A stretch of DNA of 56,613 bases. Source: Methanomassiliicoccaceae archaeon UBA404 (GTDB lineage Archaea; Thermoplasmatota; Thermoplasmata; Methanomassiliicoccales; Methanomethylophilaceae). The position numbers and the translations under genes are program-made. The DNA lies in the NCBI GenBank assembly GCA_002498605.1, contig DAHY01000014.1, positions 1-56,613 on the forward strand, given 5' to 3'. The notes under the pieces were generated by a model. The model was not told the DNA's origin and did no database searches. It worked only from the letters and a program-made list of their open reading frames with translations. Shown in pieces: positions 1 to 8,754 of this stretch (position 1 is the first letter of the stretch; every line of letters starts with the position of its first letter).

Positions 1-34
1 GTGAAAGTGACAAATCAGCAAAGGAAGTGAAAAA

Positions 35-2881
35 TTGAAAAATAAGAAAATCGCCGCAATTATACTCATAGCGATGTTATCGTCGGTATTTGTAATGGCG
101 ATACCCACCGCGAGCGCCGATGAAGATACGTCAAAAATCACCGACGCGAGTTATTTCGACGGTATAATCGATGTGTCCGGGTATTTTGAAATCAGCTATG
201 CGGATTCCCATACGGAAGTGAGGGTGATGTCCGGAACCACCACCGTGGTTTCGGGAATATGCATAACGGACAATAACGGATTTTTCTCGGTTTCCATCAA
301 AAAAGAAGGATTGGAAGCGGGTGTATACGACATAGTGGCAATCAGCCTCCCCGTCGGAAAGCCTTCCGTGACTATATCGAAACAGATGGAAGTTTTTGAG
401 ACCGAATCCATAAATCTGAACGTATCGGAAAAAGTGCTTGTTGTAGGAAATTCATTCAAATTAGAGGCTGAAACCATTCCTGCGACGGTACACTATCCCA
501 TGATATGGTCGTCCTCGGATCCGTCAAAGGTTTCGGTGGACGATGAAGGCAACATCACGGCAATATCCGAAGGCGAGGCCAAAATAAAAGTCACCATCGG
601 CGATATGGAAGCAGAATGCACAGTAATCGTCACCATCAAAGCCACGTTGTCGAAAACGGAGTACGTCAATGAACTCTTCGGCATTGCCGGGACCTTCGGA
701 AACTACTACGGAAACACCAATGTCGAAGTTCAGATAATGTCCGGCACCACCAAAATCGCATCGGGAATGTGCATTTCGGAAAATGACGGTTCCTTTTCGG
801 TATCTGTTCTGAAAAAGAATCCGAATCCCGGAGATTACGATATAGTGGCCATCTGTCAACCCATCGGAATTCCATCGTTGACTGCAACCGCGTCAATGTC
901 CGTGTACAAAATCACATGGTCGGTTGACGGGGTTGAAACTGACGAGTGTTACAGCGAAGGTTTGATTCCTGAATACAAGGGAGACATGGGATGGGTTGAC
1001 GATGCGGGCAATGAATACATAATAACCGGATGGACTCCCGACATCTCGGAGGTGACTGAAAACTGTGAATATGAAGCGGTCACGGAAGAAGTGATACCCA
1101 CCTTCACCGTGACTTTCCTTGACGGCTACGACTCTGTGTACTACACTGAAACCGTGTCTCTCGGCGAGGATGCATCGGCACCGACCGACGCCCCCGGTAA
1201 AAGATCCAGAACTCACGACTATGTATTCTTGGGATGGTCGGGAGAATTTACCAACGTAACCGAAAACATAACTTTGAGTCCGGAATATGATGCAATCCCC
1301 GCTGAAATGATGTCGGCGAAATTCTCCGTATCGCAGGATTCCCTGATCTTCACGTCTCCGTACACGGTCACGTTCAACAAGAACGGGTTCGATCTGGAGC
1401 CTTACGGATACAGCAAGAAACAGTGCAGCGCCGTCTCGGAAGGGGCAACGCTCACACATCTTTTCGTGGCAGCCCATGAGGACTTTTTCGAAACGGACGA
1501 AGTGTCTTCCCTGTTTGTGTTTTCCGCAAGCGGATGGAACACGAAGTTTTGGGGTGTAGAGTTCGAAGATTTTGATTTCTTCGACATGACATACTTCCTT
1601 GACGGAGTGATGGTAGAAGACCTTCACACAGAAGTACCGATTGAAGAAGGCTGTTACGCGGAAGCGAATCTGTTCAATTATTTCATAAACGGGCTCACGA
1701 CCTTCGACAAAGTGAAGACCGAAGCGGGTTTCGATGAAGAGATTTCGCTGACTGTCCCCACCAATCCCGAAATACCGTATTGGCTGCCGTCCATAACCTT
1801 TGAAGGTCTGTCCTTCTACTACACAGTGAATCCGGTCAAAAACATTCGGATATCAGAATTGACCGGACTGGCTGTCACGGAGGCACTGGTCGGCGATGAC
1901 CACGTCTATACGTTCTCCTTCCCGGAACCGGGAATATACTACGTGTGTGCGTACCGTGAGTCGGTCGCGGACGAATACGGCATGATAGCCGAAATATTCG
2001 GAGCCCCTGTTTCATGGTGCGAAGTTACGGTAACGGGTCATTGCGTCACTTTTGATTCCAACGGAGGCGTCGGATCAATCGATAACGTATTCGTGGCTGA
2101 CGGTGCTGAATTGGAATTGCCGACACAGGGTATATCGAAGGTAACGTATGCATTGACAGGATGGTCCTTGACACCCGAAGGAACTCCGATCAGCGAGCCG
2201 TGCGTTGTTACATCGGATATAACCCTTTACGCGGTATGGACTCCGATAATTTATGAAGATCTTCCGTCGGATGAGGAGTTTACGGAAATTATAGAGCAGG
2301 AAGGAACACCCGTTCTGAACGTAAAAGATTCTGCGACGGATACTATACTGAACAATGACCTGTTCGCCAATCTTGATAAACCGTTGGTCATAAACGTGTC
2401 GGATAACGACGGCAACATTCAGTACAGCTGGTCTTTTGACGGCGATTACAAGGAAAATGCCGGAGTTCTCAAACTGGGAATTTCCAAAACGGAATCAGAC
2501 GAATCCATAAATGCGACCGTTAAAGAATTCGGCATGAAAAACCCGTTGGTGCTGAACTTTGCCGCAAGCGGCGAACTGCCCAATAATGCCTTGGTATCAT
2601 ATCGTGTATCCGATGATTACGAAGACGGAACAGTTCTGAATCTGCTCTTTTATAACGAAGAAACCGGAAAATTAGAACTGAAAGCCGAAAATCTGGTAGT
2701 AACCAACGGAGTCATATCCTTCGAACTGACTCATTGCTCGAAGTACATACTCGCCGAAGAAATTCCCTCTGATTCTGCAGAGGATAACGGCGTACCGAAT
2801 TCCGTTTATGCAATTGTTATAGTAGTGGTAGGCATAGTGATAGCAATCGCGGCAGTTTTGCTGATTAGGAGAACTGCATGA
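35..2881 (+). CDS. Large membrane-anchored surface protein with Big2 and InlB-like repeats
   Basis: Predicted secreted, cell-surface protein of 948 residues, probably adhesive or ligand-capturing. It has an N-terminal signal peptide (about residues 1-29). A domain of about 90 residues occurs twice (about 35-125 and 205-290; both copies contain VMSGTT/IMSGTT and YDIVAI). A Big2-type Ig domain lies between them (about 127-200; WSSSDPSKVSVD). InlB/Flg_new-type repeats follow (GW-S/T motifs near 345, 405 and 720). A middle region resembles the next gene's product, and a C-terminal membrane helix ends in RRTA. The TTG start is supported by GGAAGTGA upstream; the uL3 gene has the same leader motif. 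The gene is separated from the following operon by about 290 bases but shares domains with its first product. The ligand is unknown; the surface location is well supported, the function is not. Confidence 0.85.
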   Translation: MKNKKIAAIILIAMLSSVFVMAIPTASADEDTSKITDASYFDGIIDVSGYFEISYADSHTEVRVMSGTTTVVSGICITDNNGFFSVSIKKEGLEAGVYDIVAISLPVGKPSVTISKQMEVFETESINLNVSEKVLVVGNSFKLEAETIPATVHYPMIWSSSDPSKVSVDDEGNITAISEGEAKIKVTIGDMEAECTVIVTIKATLSKTEYVNELFGIAGTFGNYYGNTNVEVQIMSGTTKIASGMCISENDGSFSVSVLKKNPNPGDYDIVAICQPIGIPSLTATASMSVYKITWSVDGVETDECYSEGLIPEYKGDMGWVDDAGNEYIITGWTPDISEVTENCEYEAVTEEVIPTFTVTFLDGYDSVYYTETVSLGEDASAPTDAPGKRSRTHDYVFLGWSGEFTNVTENITLSPEYDAIPAEMMSAKFSVSQDSLIFTSPYTVTFNKNGFDLEPYGYSKKQCSAVSEGATLTHLFVAAHEDFFETDEVSSLFVFSASGWNTKFWGVEFEDFDFFDMTYFLDGVMVEDLHTEVPIEEGCYAEANLFNYFINGLTTFDKVKTEAGFDEEISLTVPTNPEIPYWLPSITFEGLSFYYTVNPVKNIRISELTGLAVTEALVGDDHVYTFSFPEPGIYYVCAYRESVADEYGMIAEIFGAPVSWCEVTVTGHCVTFDSNGGVGSIDNVFVADGAELELPTQGISKVTYALTGWSLTPEGTPISEPCVVTSDITLYAVWTPIIYEDLPSDEEFTEIIEQEGTPVLNVKDSATDTILNNDLFANLDKPLVINVSDNDGNIQYSWSFDGDYKENAGVLKLGISKTESDESINATVKEFGMKNPLVLNFAASGELPNNALVSYRVSDDYEDGTVLNLLFYNEETGKLELKAENLVVTNGVISFELTHCSKYILAEEIPSDSAEDNGVPNSVYAIVIVVVGIVIAIAAVLLIRRTA

Positions 2882-2916
2882 TCGGGTTTTAATAACGATA
2901 TGCACCGAAATAAACC

Positions 2917-2938
2917 TTTTATTTTTTCCTATTTTTTG
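2917..2938 (+). terminator. T-rich tract, likely terminator of the first surface gene
   Basis: Three closely spaced runs of 4-6 T residues start 36 bases after the stop codon. Archaeal transcription commonly terminates at oligo-T tracts without a hairpin. No strong stem lies directly before it, so the call rests on T runs and position only. Confidence 0.4.
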
Positions 2939-2978
2939 GAAAACCACTGTTAGATTTTCAATCCTTATTAAAAAATCG

Positions 2979-3050
2979 TTGGTTGTGTCTTCCGCATTAT
3001 CCCGTACCATGTAGGTAATTGCCTATGATACGAGAGTTGCATCCAACCAA
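2979..3050 (+). other. Nested inverted repeats upstream of the surface/transport operon promoter
   Basis: TTGGTTG (2979-2985) can pair with CAACCAA (3044-3050). Between them, 3003-3032 forms a second imperfect stem (CGTA..CAT against ATG.TACG, then TAGG against CCTA). The structure ends just before the TATA box at 3061, so it is more likely DNA-level regulation (an operator) or the 3' end of the upstream transcript than a leader RNA of the operon. No known motif was recognised. Confidence 0.35.
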
Positions 3051-3057
3051 TCTGGCA

Positions 3058-3069
3058 TCAATATATAAC
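3058..3069 (+). promoter_or_regulatory. TATA box of the surface/transport operon
   Basis: ATATATAA at 3061-3068 is a good archaeal TATA element. The predicted transcript start is near 3090-3095, giving a leader of about 80 nt before the ATG at 3172. GGGGGAGGAT just before that ATG contains a Shine-Dalgarno sequence. This is the only evident promoter before the run of genes 3172-15342, which are separated by at most about 20 bases. Confidence 0.5.
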
Positions 3070-3171
3070 GTTCATAAAACTCAGTTATTCCCAGTAAAAC
3101 AGGCCGTTTCAAACTGCGGTAAGGTCTCGGTTTGAAAGGCGTAAATATACAGAGGTCGGGGGAGGATCCGA

Positions 3172-4194
3172 ATGATAAATAAATTAACAAACAAAATATT
3201 GGTCGCAGGTTTGACCGTGCTGTTGCTGGCATCGGTACCGGTAGCATTTGCCGATTCCGGTTCCGGAAACGACGATGTCGTGACGGCTTATTTTACGTTA
3301 CAGGAAGACGGACAATTTGTAAAGGGCAACGACTCCGAAGGAACCGTTATGGCTTTGGTTCCCGTCACTGTGTCTTATTTCCCTCTTGACGATTATTGGT
3401 TGGGAAATTATGAGTACACGGATGGAGACGGCAACATCGTGGAAACGCCTACGGTACTGCATCTCCTTCTGACGGTTTTGGAAAAATATTATTGTCCCGG
3501 TACGGAGATTAAAAATGATGATGACAGCAAAGCAATGAGCCTCACAGGCTCGGCCGGTTCATCTTATTTCAAAACATTCTGGGGTCACGATGAAAATTTT
3601 ATGTATTTTTTGAATCATAAATTCCCCCTAAAGCCGGATTCGGACAGCATAGGCGCAACTTCCGATGAAATACCGTTGGAAAACGACACGATTGTAGAAG
3701 TTTCCATGTTTACAGATTGGAACTTTTATCATGAAGGGGCTTTCGCTCATTTCTCCGAAGATGATGTTTTGTCCGAAGTGGGGGAGGATTTGACGCTGTC
3801 GCTGATGGCGGCGCCAACATTCCCCGGATCCATATCCAAAATCAAAAATGCAGAAATACGGGTATTTGATAAAGTGCCGATCGGCCCTATGACGGATGTG
3901 CCGGCATCCGAAATAACCACGGATGCAAACGGTAATTTCACATATTCCTTCGAAAAGCCCGGTACGTACTACATATCTGCTTTGATAAACGACATAACGG
4001 TGGATTGGGGCGGTCAACTGAGGAATTTCAGTGATACCGCAAACACAACGTCTCCTTTGTGTAAGGTGACCGTTGTGGAAAAAGAAAGCATACCCGTTCA
4101 CAGAGTCACATTCATGGATGATGACGGAACAACCGTCATCGGCACCGTGAACGTTACCGACGGCGGAACGTATCGTTCAATACCGTTCCCGTAA
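3172..4194 (+). CDS. Surface protein, N-terminal part of an apparently frameshifted gene
   Basis: First gene of the operon; predicted extracellular. Residues 1-27 are a signal peptide. Residues about 85-150 contain FKTFWG and YFLNHKFP, resembling a region of the upstream 948-residue protein (FWGVEF, YFLDG). An Ig-like segment ending GTYYISAL also matches that protein (GIYYVCAY). The frame begins an InlB-type repeat (HRVTFMDDDG) and then stops abruptly at TAA 4192-4194, without the expected GW motif or membrane anchor. Those are encoded directly downstream in another frame. I infer one gene 3172-4469 interrupted by a single missing base near 4171. Whether the shift is real, programmed or a sequence error cannot be told here. 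Confidence 0.75.
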   Translation: MINKLTNKILVAGLTVLLLASVPVAFADSGSGNDDVVTAYFTLQEDGQFVKGNDSEGTVMALVPVTVSYFPLDDYWLGNYEYTDGDGNIVETPTVLHLLLTVLEKYYCPGTEIKNDDDSKAMSLTGSAGSSYFKTFWGHDENFMYFLNHKFPLKPDSDSIGATSDEIPLENDTIVEVSMFTDWNFYHEGAFAHFSEDDVLSEVGEDLTLSLMAAPTFPGSISKIKNAEIRVFDKVPIGPMTDVPASEITTDANGNFTYSFEKPGTYYISALINDITVDWGGQLRNFSDTANTTSPLCKVTVVEKESIPVHRVTFMDDDGTTVIGTVNVTDGGTYRSIPFP

Positions 4195-4469
4195 AAGATC
4201 AGGTCGGAAATCTGAAATACACATTTTCAGGCTGGTCTCCCGAAGGAAGTCTTTCCAATGTGACCGAAGACCGGACTGTGTATGCAACTTACACCGAAAC
4301 CGTAATACCGACGCCTCCCGGGCCCGATACCGATGACCCAGGAGAAGATTCCGGACCCGCGGATACCGGAAACAGCGACGGTAATAATACGAATGTTAAA
4401 ATTTTATTGCCGATTGCGGGAGCAATAATTCTGATTGCGGTAGCATTGCTTTATGTGAGGAGGAGATAA
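4170..4469 (+). pseudogene. C-terminal remainder of the frameshifted surface protein (InlB repeat end plus membrane anchor)
   Basis: Reading from 4170 without a start codon gives a continuous frame that completes the InlB-type repeat begun in the preceding ORF (KYTFSGWSPEG, then NVTEDRTVYATYTE). It continues into a Pro/Asp/Gly-rich linker and a single membrane helix ending in YVRRR. A GTG at 4260 could give a 69-residue product but would lack a signal peptide, so independent function is unlikely. The stop lies one base before the TTG start of the next gene, as in an intact operon. Confidence 0.65.
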
Positions 4470-4470
4470 T

Positions 4471-6024
4471 TTGACTTCTGAAAGGCTATTTTCAAAAACA
4501 ATATTGGCGGCATCCGCCGTCGTTGTGTTAATTGCAGGAATACTGTTGCCTGTGGCAGGCATCGCTTATGCGGATTCGGACATTTCCGATTTGGATTGGC
4601 CAACGGCAAAGCGCGATAATTGGAACACTAACATAAGTTCTTCGCTTGCCCCTCGGAGCCCGGAAGAAATTTCAAAAATATGGGATTTCAAATACGGTGA
4701 CTTTTACCAGGTAACAAACATCAGAAGTTCTTTCCCTCTTGCAATCGGCGACTATGTTTACATATGCACCCCCGAGCATCTGCTTAAACTGACGACTGAT
4801 GGAAAGCTTGCAGGAAAAGCGGATTTAAACGGTAAATTTCCCGGCAACGGCAATACGGCATGGTTGACATACGGTGACGGAAAGCTCTTCGTTCCTCTCG
4901 GCAGGGGATCTATGCAGGCATTTGATGCCGAAACACTGAAGTCACTATGGTTCGCTCCCGAATTTTCTGAATCCGATCAGCCTTGCATGCCCATACTCTA
5001 TGATGACGGATATGTCTACAGCGGACAATTCCAATGGGGAGGAGGAAGCGTATCCACCGGTGAATTTTACTGTTACTGTGCTGAGGATGAGGATCCCAAT
5101 TCAGAATTGGAAATCAAAAATCCCGTGTGGGTGATGGATGACGACGGAGAAGGCGGAGGCACTCCCGGATTTTACTGGGCAGGAGCCGCCATAATAGAGA
5201 ATCATATACTGATACCTTCGGAAAAAGGAATAGTATTCTCATTGAACAAATCCGAATCAATCAAAACGGGTACACCCGTAATCGATGATACTCTGTTCCT
5301 GTACGAAGGTGTTATCAGAGGCAGTGTTGTGTACGATGAAAAGAGGTCTTCCGTGTTATTCGTACAGCAGGGAGATTCCAGCACGTATTCGGGATATCTG
5401 TATTCCATAGGTTTCGATTCCGAAACAGGCAAGTTTGATAAAACCGATAAAAACGGAGACGGCAAGTTCGACATCGAAGATACTCTTCATTATTATTGCG
5501 ACAACTGGCAAAGACGCATTACACCTGTGGTGTACGGCGACAGAATTTATGCCACCTGCGGCGGTATACTTGTAATAGACGCAAACAGTCTGGAATTGAT
5601 TTATGATGCCAGATCTACGGATATGGGTCTCGGCGAACTGAGCTTTTATCACATAACGTTATGCGACGCTTACGCCAATGAAGAGAATAACCAAACCGTT
5701 TACCTTTATTCGTTCACGTATACGCATCCCGGAGTTCTTGCGGTTTTGGAAGATGACCAGACTCGTACCGAAGGCGAACTTGTGCACATGTACACGTCTG
5801 TTCCGAGTGAATTTTCAACATCGAATGTTACCATTGGACCGAACGGCAGTCTGTATGTCGTAAACGACAGCAATACATTGTTCTGCCTTGAGAGTAAAGT
5901 TTACGAGGACTCCCTTGCCCGTGATGACGGAAACGGAACATCTCCGACTCTGTATGCGGCAATAGGCATAGCGGCCGCAGCACTGATTTTGGTCTTACTG
6001 GCCATAGTAAAAAGGAGAGTGTGA
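4471..6024 (+). CDS. Membrane-anchored PQQ-like beta-propeller surface protein with EF-hand-type loop
   Basis: 517 residues, predicted outside the cell and held by a C-terminal helix ending in KRRV. A signal peptide (about 1-35) is followed by repeated beta-strand blades of the PQQ/WD type, seen as recurring YGDGKLFVPLG, YDDGYVYSG and VYGDRIYATCGG patterns. Such propellers often bind ligands or scaffold complexes; no enzyme active site is evident. Residues 326-337 (DKNGDGKFDIED) match a calcium-binding EF-hand or dockerin loop. The TTG start is preceded by GAGGAGGAG. Neighbours are a surface protein with InlB repeats and a transcobalamin-like protein, which suggests a role in extracellular substrate capture (inference). 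Confidence 0.8.
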   Translation: MTSERLFSKTILAASAVVVLIAGILLPVAGIAYADSDISDLDWPTAKRDNWNTNISSSLAPRSPEEISKIWDFKYGDFYQVTNIRSSFPLAIGDYVYICTPEHLLKLTTDGKLAGKADLNGKFPGNGNTAWLTYGDGKLFVPLGRGSMQAFDAETLKSLWFAPEFSESDQPCMPILYDDGYVYSGQFQWGGGSVSTGEFYCYCAEDEDPNSELEIKNPVWVMDDDGEGGGTPGFYWAGAAIIENHILIPSEKGIVFSLNKSESIKTGTPVIDDTLFLYEGVIRGSVVYDEKRSSVLFVQQGDSSTYSGYLYSIGFDSETGKFDKTDKNGDGKFDIEDTLHYYCDNWQRRITPVVYGDRIYATCGGILVIDANSLELIYDARSTDMGLGELSFYHITLCDAYANEENNQTVYLYSFTYTHPGVLAVLEDDQTRTEGELVHMYTSVPSEFSTSNVTIGPNGSLYVVNDSNTLFCLESKVYEDSLARDDGNGTSPTLYAAIGIAAAALILVLLAIVKRRV

Positions 6025-6027
6025 AAG

Positions 6028-7350
6028 ATGATTTCAAAAAATACATTGATTGCCGCAGTAGCGGCGGCTATACTGTTGATAAGCGGAGTTGCGGTTTATT
6101 CGTCACTGAGCAACACGCCGGGAACAACCTCACATGTATACAACTCCGATGAAGAGTGCCATGTGTCGGTATGTTTTGATTTGGGTGACGGAGACGTTTA
6201 TGAAACCCGGATTAAGGGATACAATATCAAAGACATCCTAACTGACGGAATGGAGGACATGGGACACGTGCTAACATTTGACAATGACGGTTCCATTAAA
6301 TCCGTGGACGGAAAGAAGGCGGATGAAGGCAAAGTTTGGGTGATTTGGAAATGGGATACTGAGTGGAAAGTTCTAAGTTCTATCTACGAATCGGGAGACG
6401 TTTTGGATCTTAAGGACAACTCTGCCTTCGGAATATCGATGGCAAAAAGATTCACGACCAACCCTCAGGGATACACGAACCCCGGATTTTACGTAAATGT
6501 AAAAATCAATAATTCCGACGAGCCTGCGAAGGTGTTTTCGACCACGCCCAAAACAATCTTTGTAGAGGCCATGAAGAGTGCGGGACACACAGTAAACGAA
6601 TCTGACAGTAAAATCATGGTCGACGGCACCGAACTCACAAGCACGGACGGTTACGTCATGCTCTATCAACGTACAGAGTTCACGATAACCAAGGATCCCG
6701 TAACCGGCGAATACACCAGAGATTTGGTGAAAGTGGACAAGTGGGAAAAGGTTTCGCTTTCCGATGACAAATTCTTCATGAGAGATAAGGCGAATTTCGC
6801 AATAGTGCCTGTCACGGACGGCGAATACGAAGAACCTGCATACATGGACAACGGAACGATTTACAAACCCAAAGGGGACTTTTACATATTCTTGCAGGTA
6901 ACGGAAGAGTTCGTCGATCTTATCGATTTTGAAAACGATGCGCCCGGCCTTACCAGAGACGATCTTGTAAACGGAATATGGGTACATACCGTCGAATCCA
7001 CCGCCGACAGGGCTCTTGAGAAAATCTTTGGCGAGATGGGCTGGGACTATATCGCTTCTGAAGCTGTTGTCGGAGGAAACGACCTGAGAGGCTGGATTTT
7101 CTATTTCTTCGGACTGTACAGTAACGGGGTTTACCATTCTGCGGATGAATCCTGGGATTATCCCGCACAGTTTAACTGGAATTCCAACAAGGAAGAATGG
7201 GAATTCAATCAGTGGACCAGCGGGTACTACTCCTATGTTTCCAATCCGTATTTTGCCGTCTTGTACTGCAACACGATCAATAACTCGAGCTGGGTGGGCG
7301 ATCCCAATCTGACACCGGAAGACGCGAAAAATCCCTGGATATCAGTGTGA
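6028..7350 (+). CDS. Exported protein with transcobalamin-like (DUF4430-type) domains
   Basis: 440 residues with an N-terminal hydrophobic signal or anchor (about 5-26) and no C-terminal helix, unlike its neighbours. Residues about 45-120 read CFDLGDGDVYETRIKGYNI, then IKSVDGKK and WVIWKWDTEWK. This order (strand with D-G-D, Ala/Leu-rich helix, G-x-I-x-S-I/V-D-G, W-x-W/Y) is what I associate with DUF4430, the C-terminal-like domain of transcobalamin. At least one further related segment follows (AKVFSTTPKTIFVEAMKSAG, about 165-215). DUF4430 proteins are often found near corrinoid transport genes. The ATG is 3 bases after the previous stop. Ligand binding is inferred; the family call is moderate. 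Confidence 0.7.
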   Translation: MISKNTLIAAVAAAILLISGVAVYSSLSNTPGTTSHVYNSDEECHVSVCFDLGDGDVYETRIKGYNIKDILTDGMEDMGHVLTFDNDGSIKSVDGKKADEGKVWVIWKWDTEWKVLSSIYESGDVLDLKDNSAFGISMAKRFTTNPQGYTNPGFYVNVKINNSDEPAKVFSTTPKTIFVEAMKSAGHTVNESDSKIMVDGTELTSTDGYVMLYQRTEFTITKDPVTGEYTRDLVKVDKWEKVSLSDDKFFMRDKANFAIVPVTDGEYEEPAYMDNGTIYKPKGDFYIFLQVTEEFVDLIDFENDAPGLTRDDLVNGIWVHTVESTADRALEKIFGEMGWDYIASEAVVGGNDLRGWIFYFFGLYSNGVYHSADESWDYPAQFNWNSNKEEWEFNQWTSGYYSYVSNPYFAVLYCNTINNSSWVGDPNLTPEDAKNPWISV

Positions 7351-7356
7351 CGAATC

Positions 7357-8754
7357 ATGTTCAGGCCGACCGCATTAAAATTGGGAATTTCAATGGTAAT
7401 AGTGTTGATGGTGACAGTGTCTTTCCCGATGATCGGCCTGACGGTTTCCGAAAAAGATGACAGCGAAGGAGTGATGATAGATTTCGGATTTTATGATGTA
7501 AAATGGATTCCGATGAGTCTCGGTGACAGAAACTGCATCGAAGTTCTAAGTGAAGCATGCCATATCAACGGCTACAGTTTCAGTACGGACGTTGACAACA
7601 ATACGGTTTTACAGATAAATGAGCAACATTCGCTCCCGGACAAACCCTGGACACTCTTCACAATGAATACGGACAAGTCTCAATGGACCGCCGCGGAAAA
7701 AAGTCCGTCCGAAATCAAAGCATCGGATTACAGACTGACATGTTGGGCAAGAACCGATAATCCTTCGGAGGTAATGCCCGGAACGGATAATTCGGGAGGC
7801 ACATATTACAGATATGCGGCCGGCGGTATATCGAAACAGACGGGAAATCCCCTGAAAGTCGTCTCTTTGGCTCCTTCTCTGACTGAGATCGTTGCTTCGG
7901 TGGGCGGCGTGGAATATCTTGTGGGAGTTGACAGATACAGCGATTGCCCGGAATCTGTAGTCGAAGGGAAAGAAGACGGGTCCATAATAGAAATAGGCGG
8001 ATACATCGATCCGAATTATGAGTGGATAGTACGGTTGCAACCTGATTTGGTGTTTTGCGATGGCGGCGCCGGACAGCACATATCCATGGCTGACAGACTT
8101 ATGAAATCAGGCATAGACTGCGTCGTACTTTATGATTCAAAATCTATAGAGTCCGTTTACCGTAATATTTGGATTGTAGCGGCTTCGATGGGTTTGGAGG
8201 AGAATGCGGGTCCTGTAATCGAGAAAATAGAAATTACGATTTCGAATGTTCATTCGAAAATAGGCAACACTTCCGAAAAGTCGGTATTCGTAGCACTATC
8301 GCCTATACCTACTCCGTGGACGTCGGGACGCGATACTTTTATGAACGATATAATCGAAACAGTGACGGCCTTCAACATATTTGCCCCCCAGGACTCATCC
8401 TGGTTTATGGTGTCAAAAGAATGGATAAACAACAAGCGTCCGCAATGCATGATAATAATCAATGAAAGGGCGGATGCCACAATGGAGGACTATCTCGATA
8501 TGCTGGAAAGCCTCGATCCGATGTGGAAAGAAACGCCCGCCTTCCGCGAAGGCAATGTATACATGCTGACCGGTAAAACCGCAGATATATTCTCAAGACC
8601 CGGCCCCAGAATAGGCGAGGCCGTGGAACTTCTGGGAAAAATGGTTCACAGTTCCCAGTTTAATCTGGACGACCCCTTGGACATGGTTCCGAAATACCTT
8701 GGGGACGATTATCAGAAATATCTTAAACACCAGGGCGGTGATGTGTTTGCGTAA
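7357..8754 (+). CDS. BtuF/FecB-type substrate-binding protein with N-terminal transcobalamin-like domain
   Basis: Extracellular binding protein of a vitamin B12/iron-chelate ABC importer, 465 residues. After a signal peptide (about 1-31) a short domain (IDFGFYDVKWIPM to DYRLTCWAR, about 38-130) resembles the DUF4430-type domain of the preceding gene. Residues about 155-440 are a class III periplasmic-binding-protein fold: KVVSLAPSLTEIVASVGG, LVGVDRYSDCPE, EWIVRLQPDLVFC and the final GPRIGEAVELLGKM. The fusion of a B12-binder-like domain to the binding protein favours a corrinoid as ligand, but siderophore or haem cannot be excluded. The permease and ATPase follow three and four genes downstream. 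Confidence 0.82.
   Translation: MFRPTALKLGISMVIVLMVTVSFPMIGLTVSEKDDSEGVMIDFGFYDVKWIPMSLGDRNCIEVLSEACHINGYSFSTDVDNNTVLQINEQHSLPDKPWTLFTMNTDKSQWTAAEKSPSEIKASDYRLTCWARTDNPSEVMPGTDNSGGTYYRYAAGGISKQTGNPLKVVSLAPSLTEIVASVGGVEYLVGVDRYSDCPESVVEGKEDGSIIEIGGYIDPNYEWIVRLQPDLVFCDGGAGQHISMADRLMKSGIDCVVLYDSKSIESVYRNIWIVAASMGLEENAGPVIEKIEITISNVHSKIGNTSEKSVFVALSPIPTPWTSGRDTFMNDIIETVTAFNIFAPQDSSWFMVSKEWINNKRPQCMIIINERADATMEDYLDMLESLDPMWKETPAFREGNVYMLTGKTADIFSRPGPRIGEAVELLGKMVHSSQFNLDDPLDMVPKYLGDDYQKYLKHQGGDVFA

Noticed and set aside
893..1627. Long minus-strand open frame of 244 codons inside the first surface gene
   Set aside because: It lies wholly opposite a gene with signal peptide, repeats and anchor; its translation is Arg/His/Phe-rich with no domain.
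6373..7137. Minus-strand open frame of 254 codons
   Set aside because: Antisense shadow of the DUF4430-type gene, with biased composition and no start signal.
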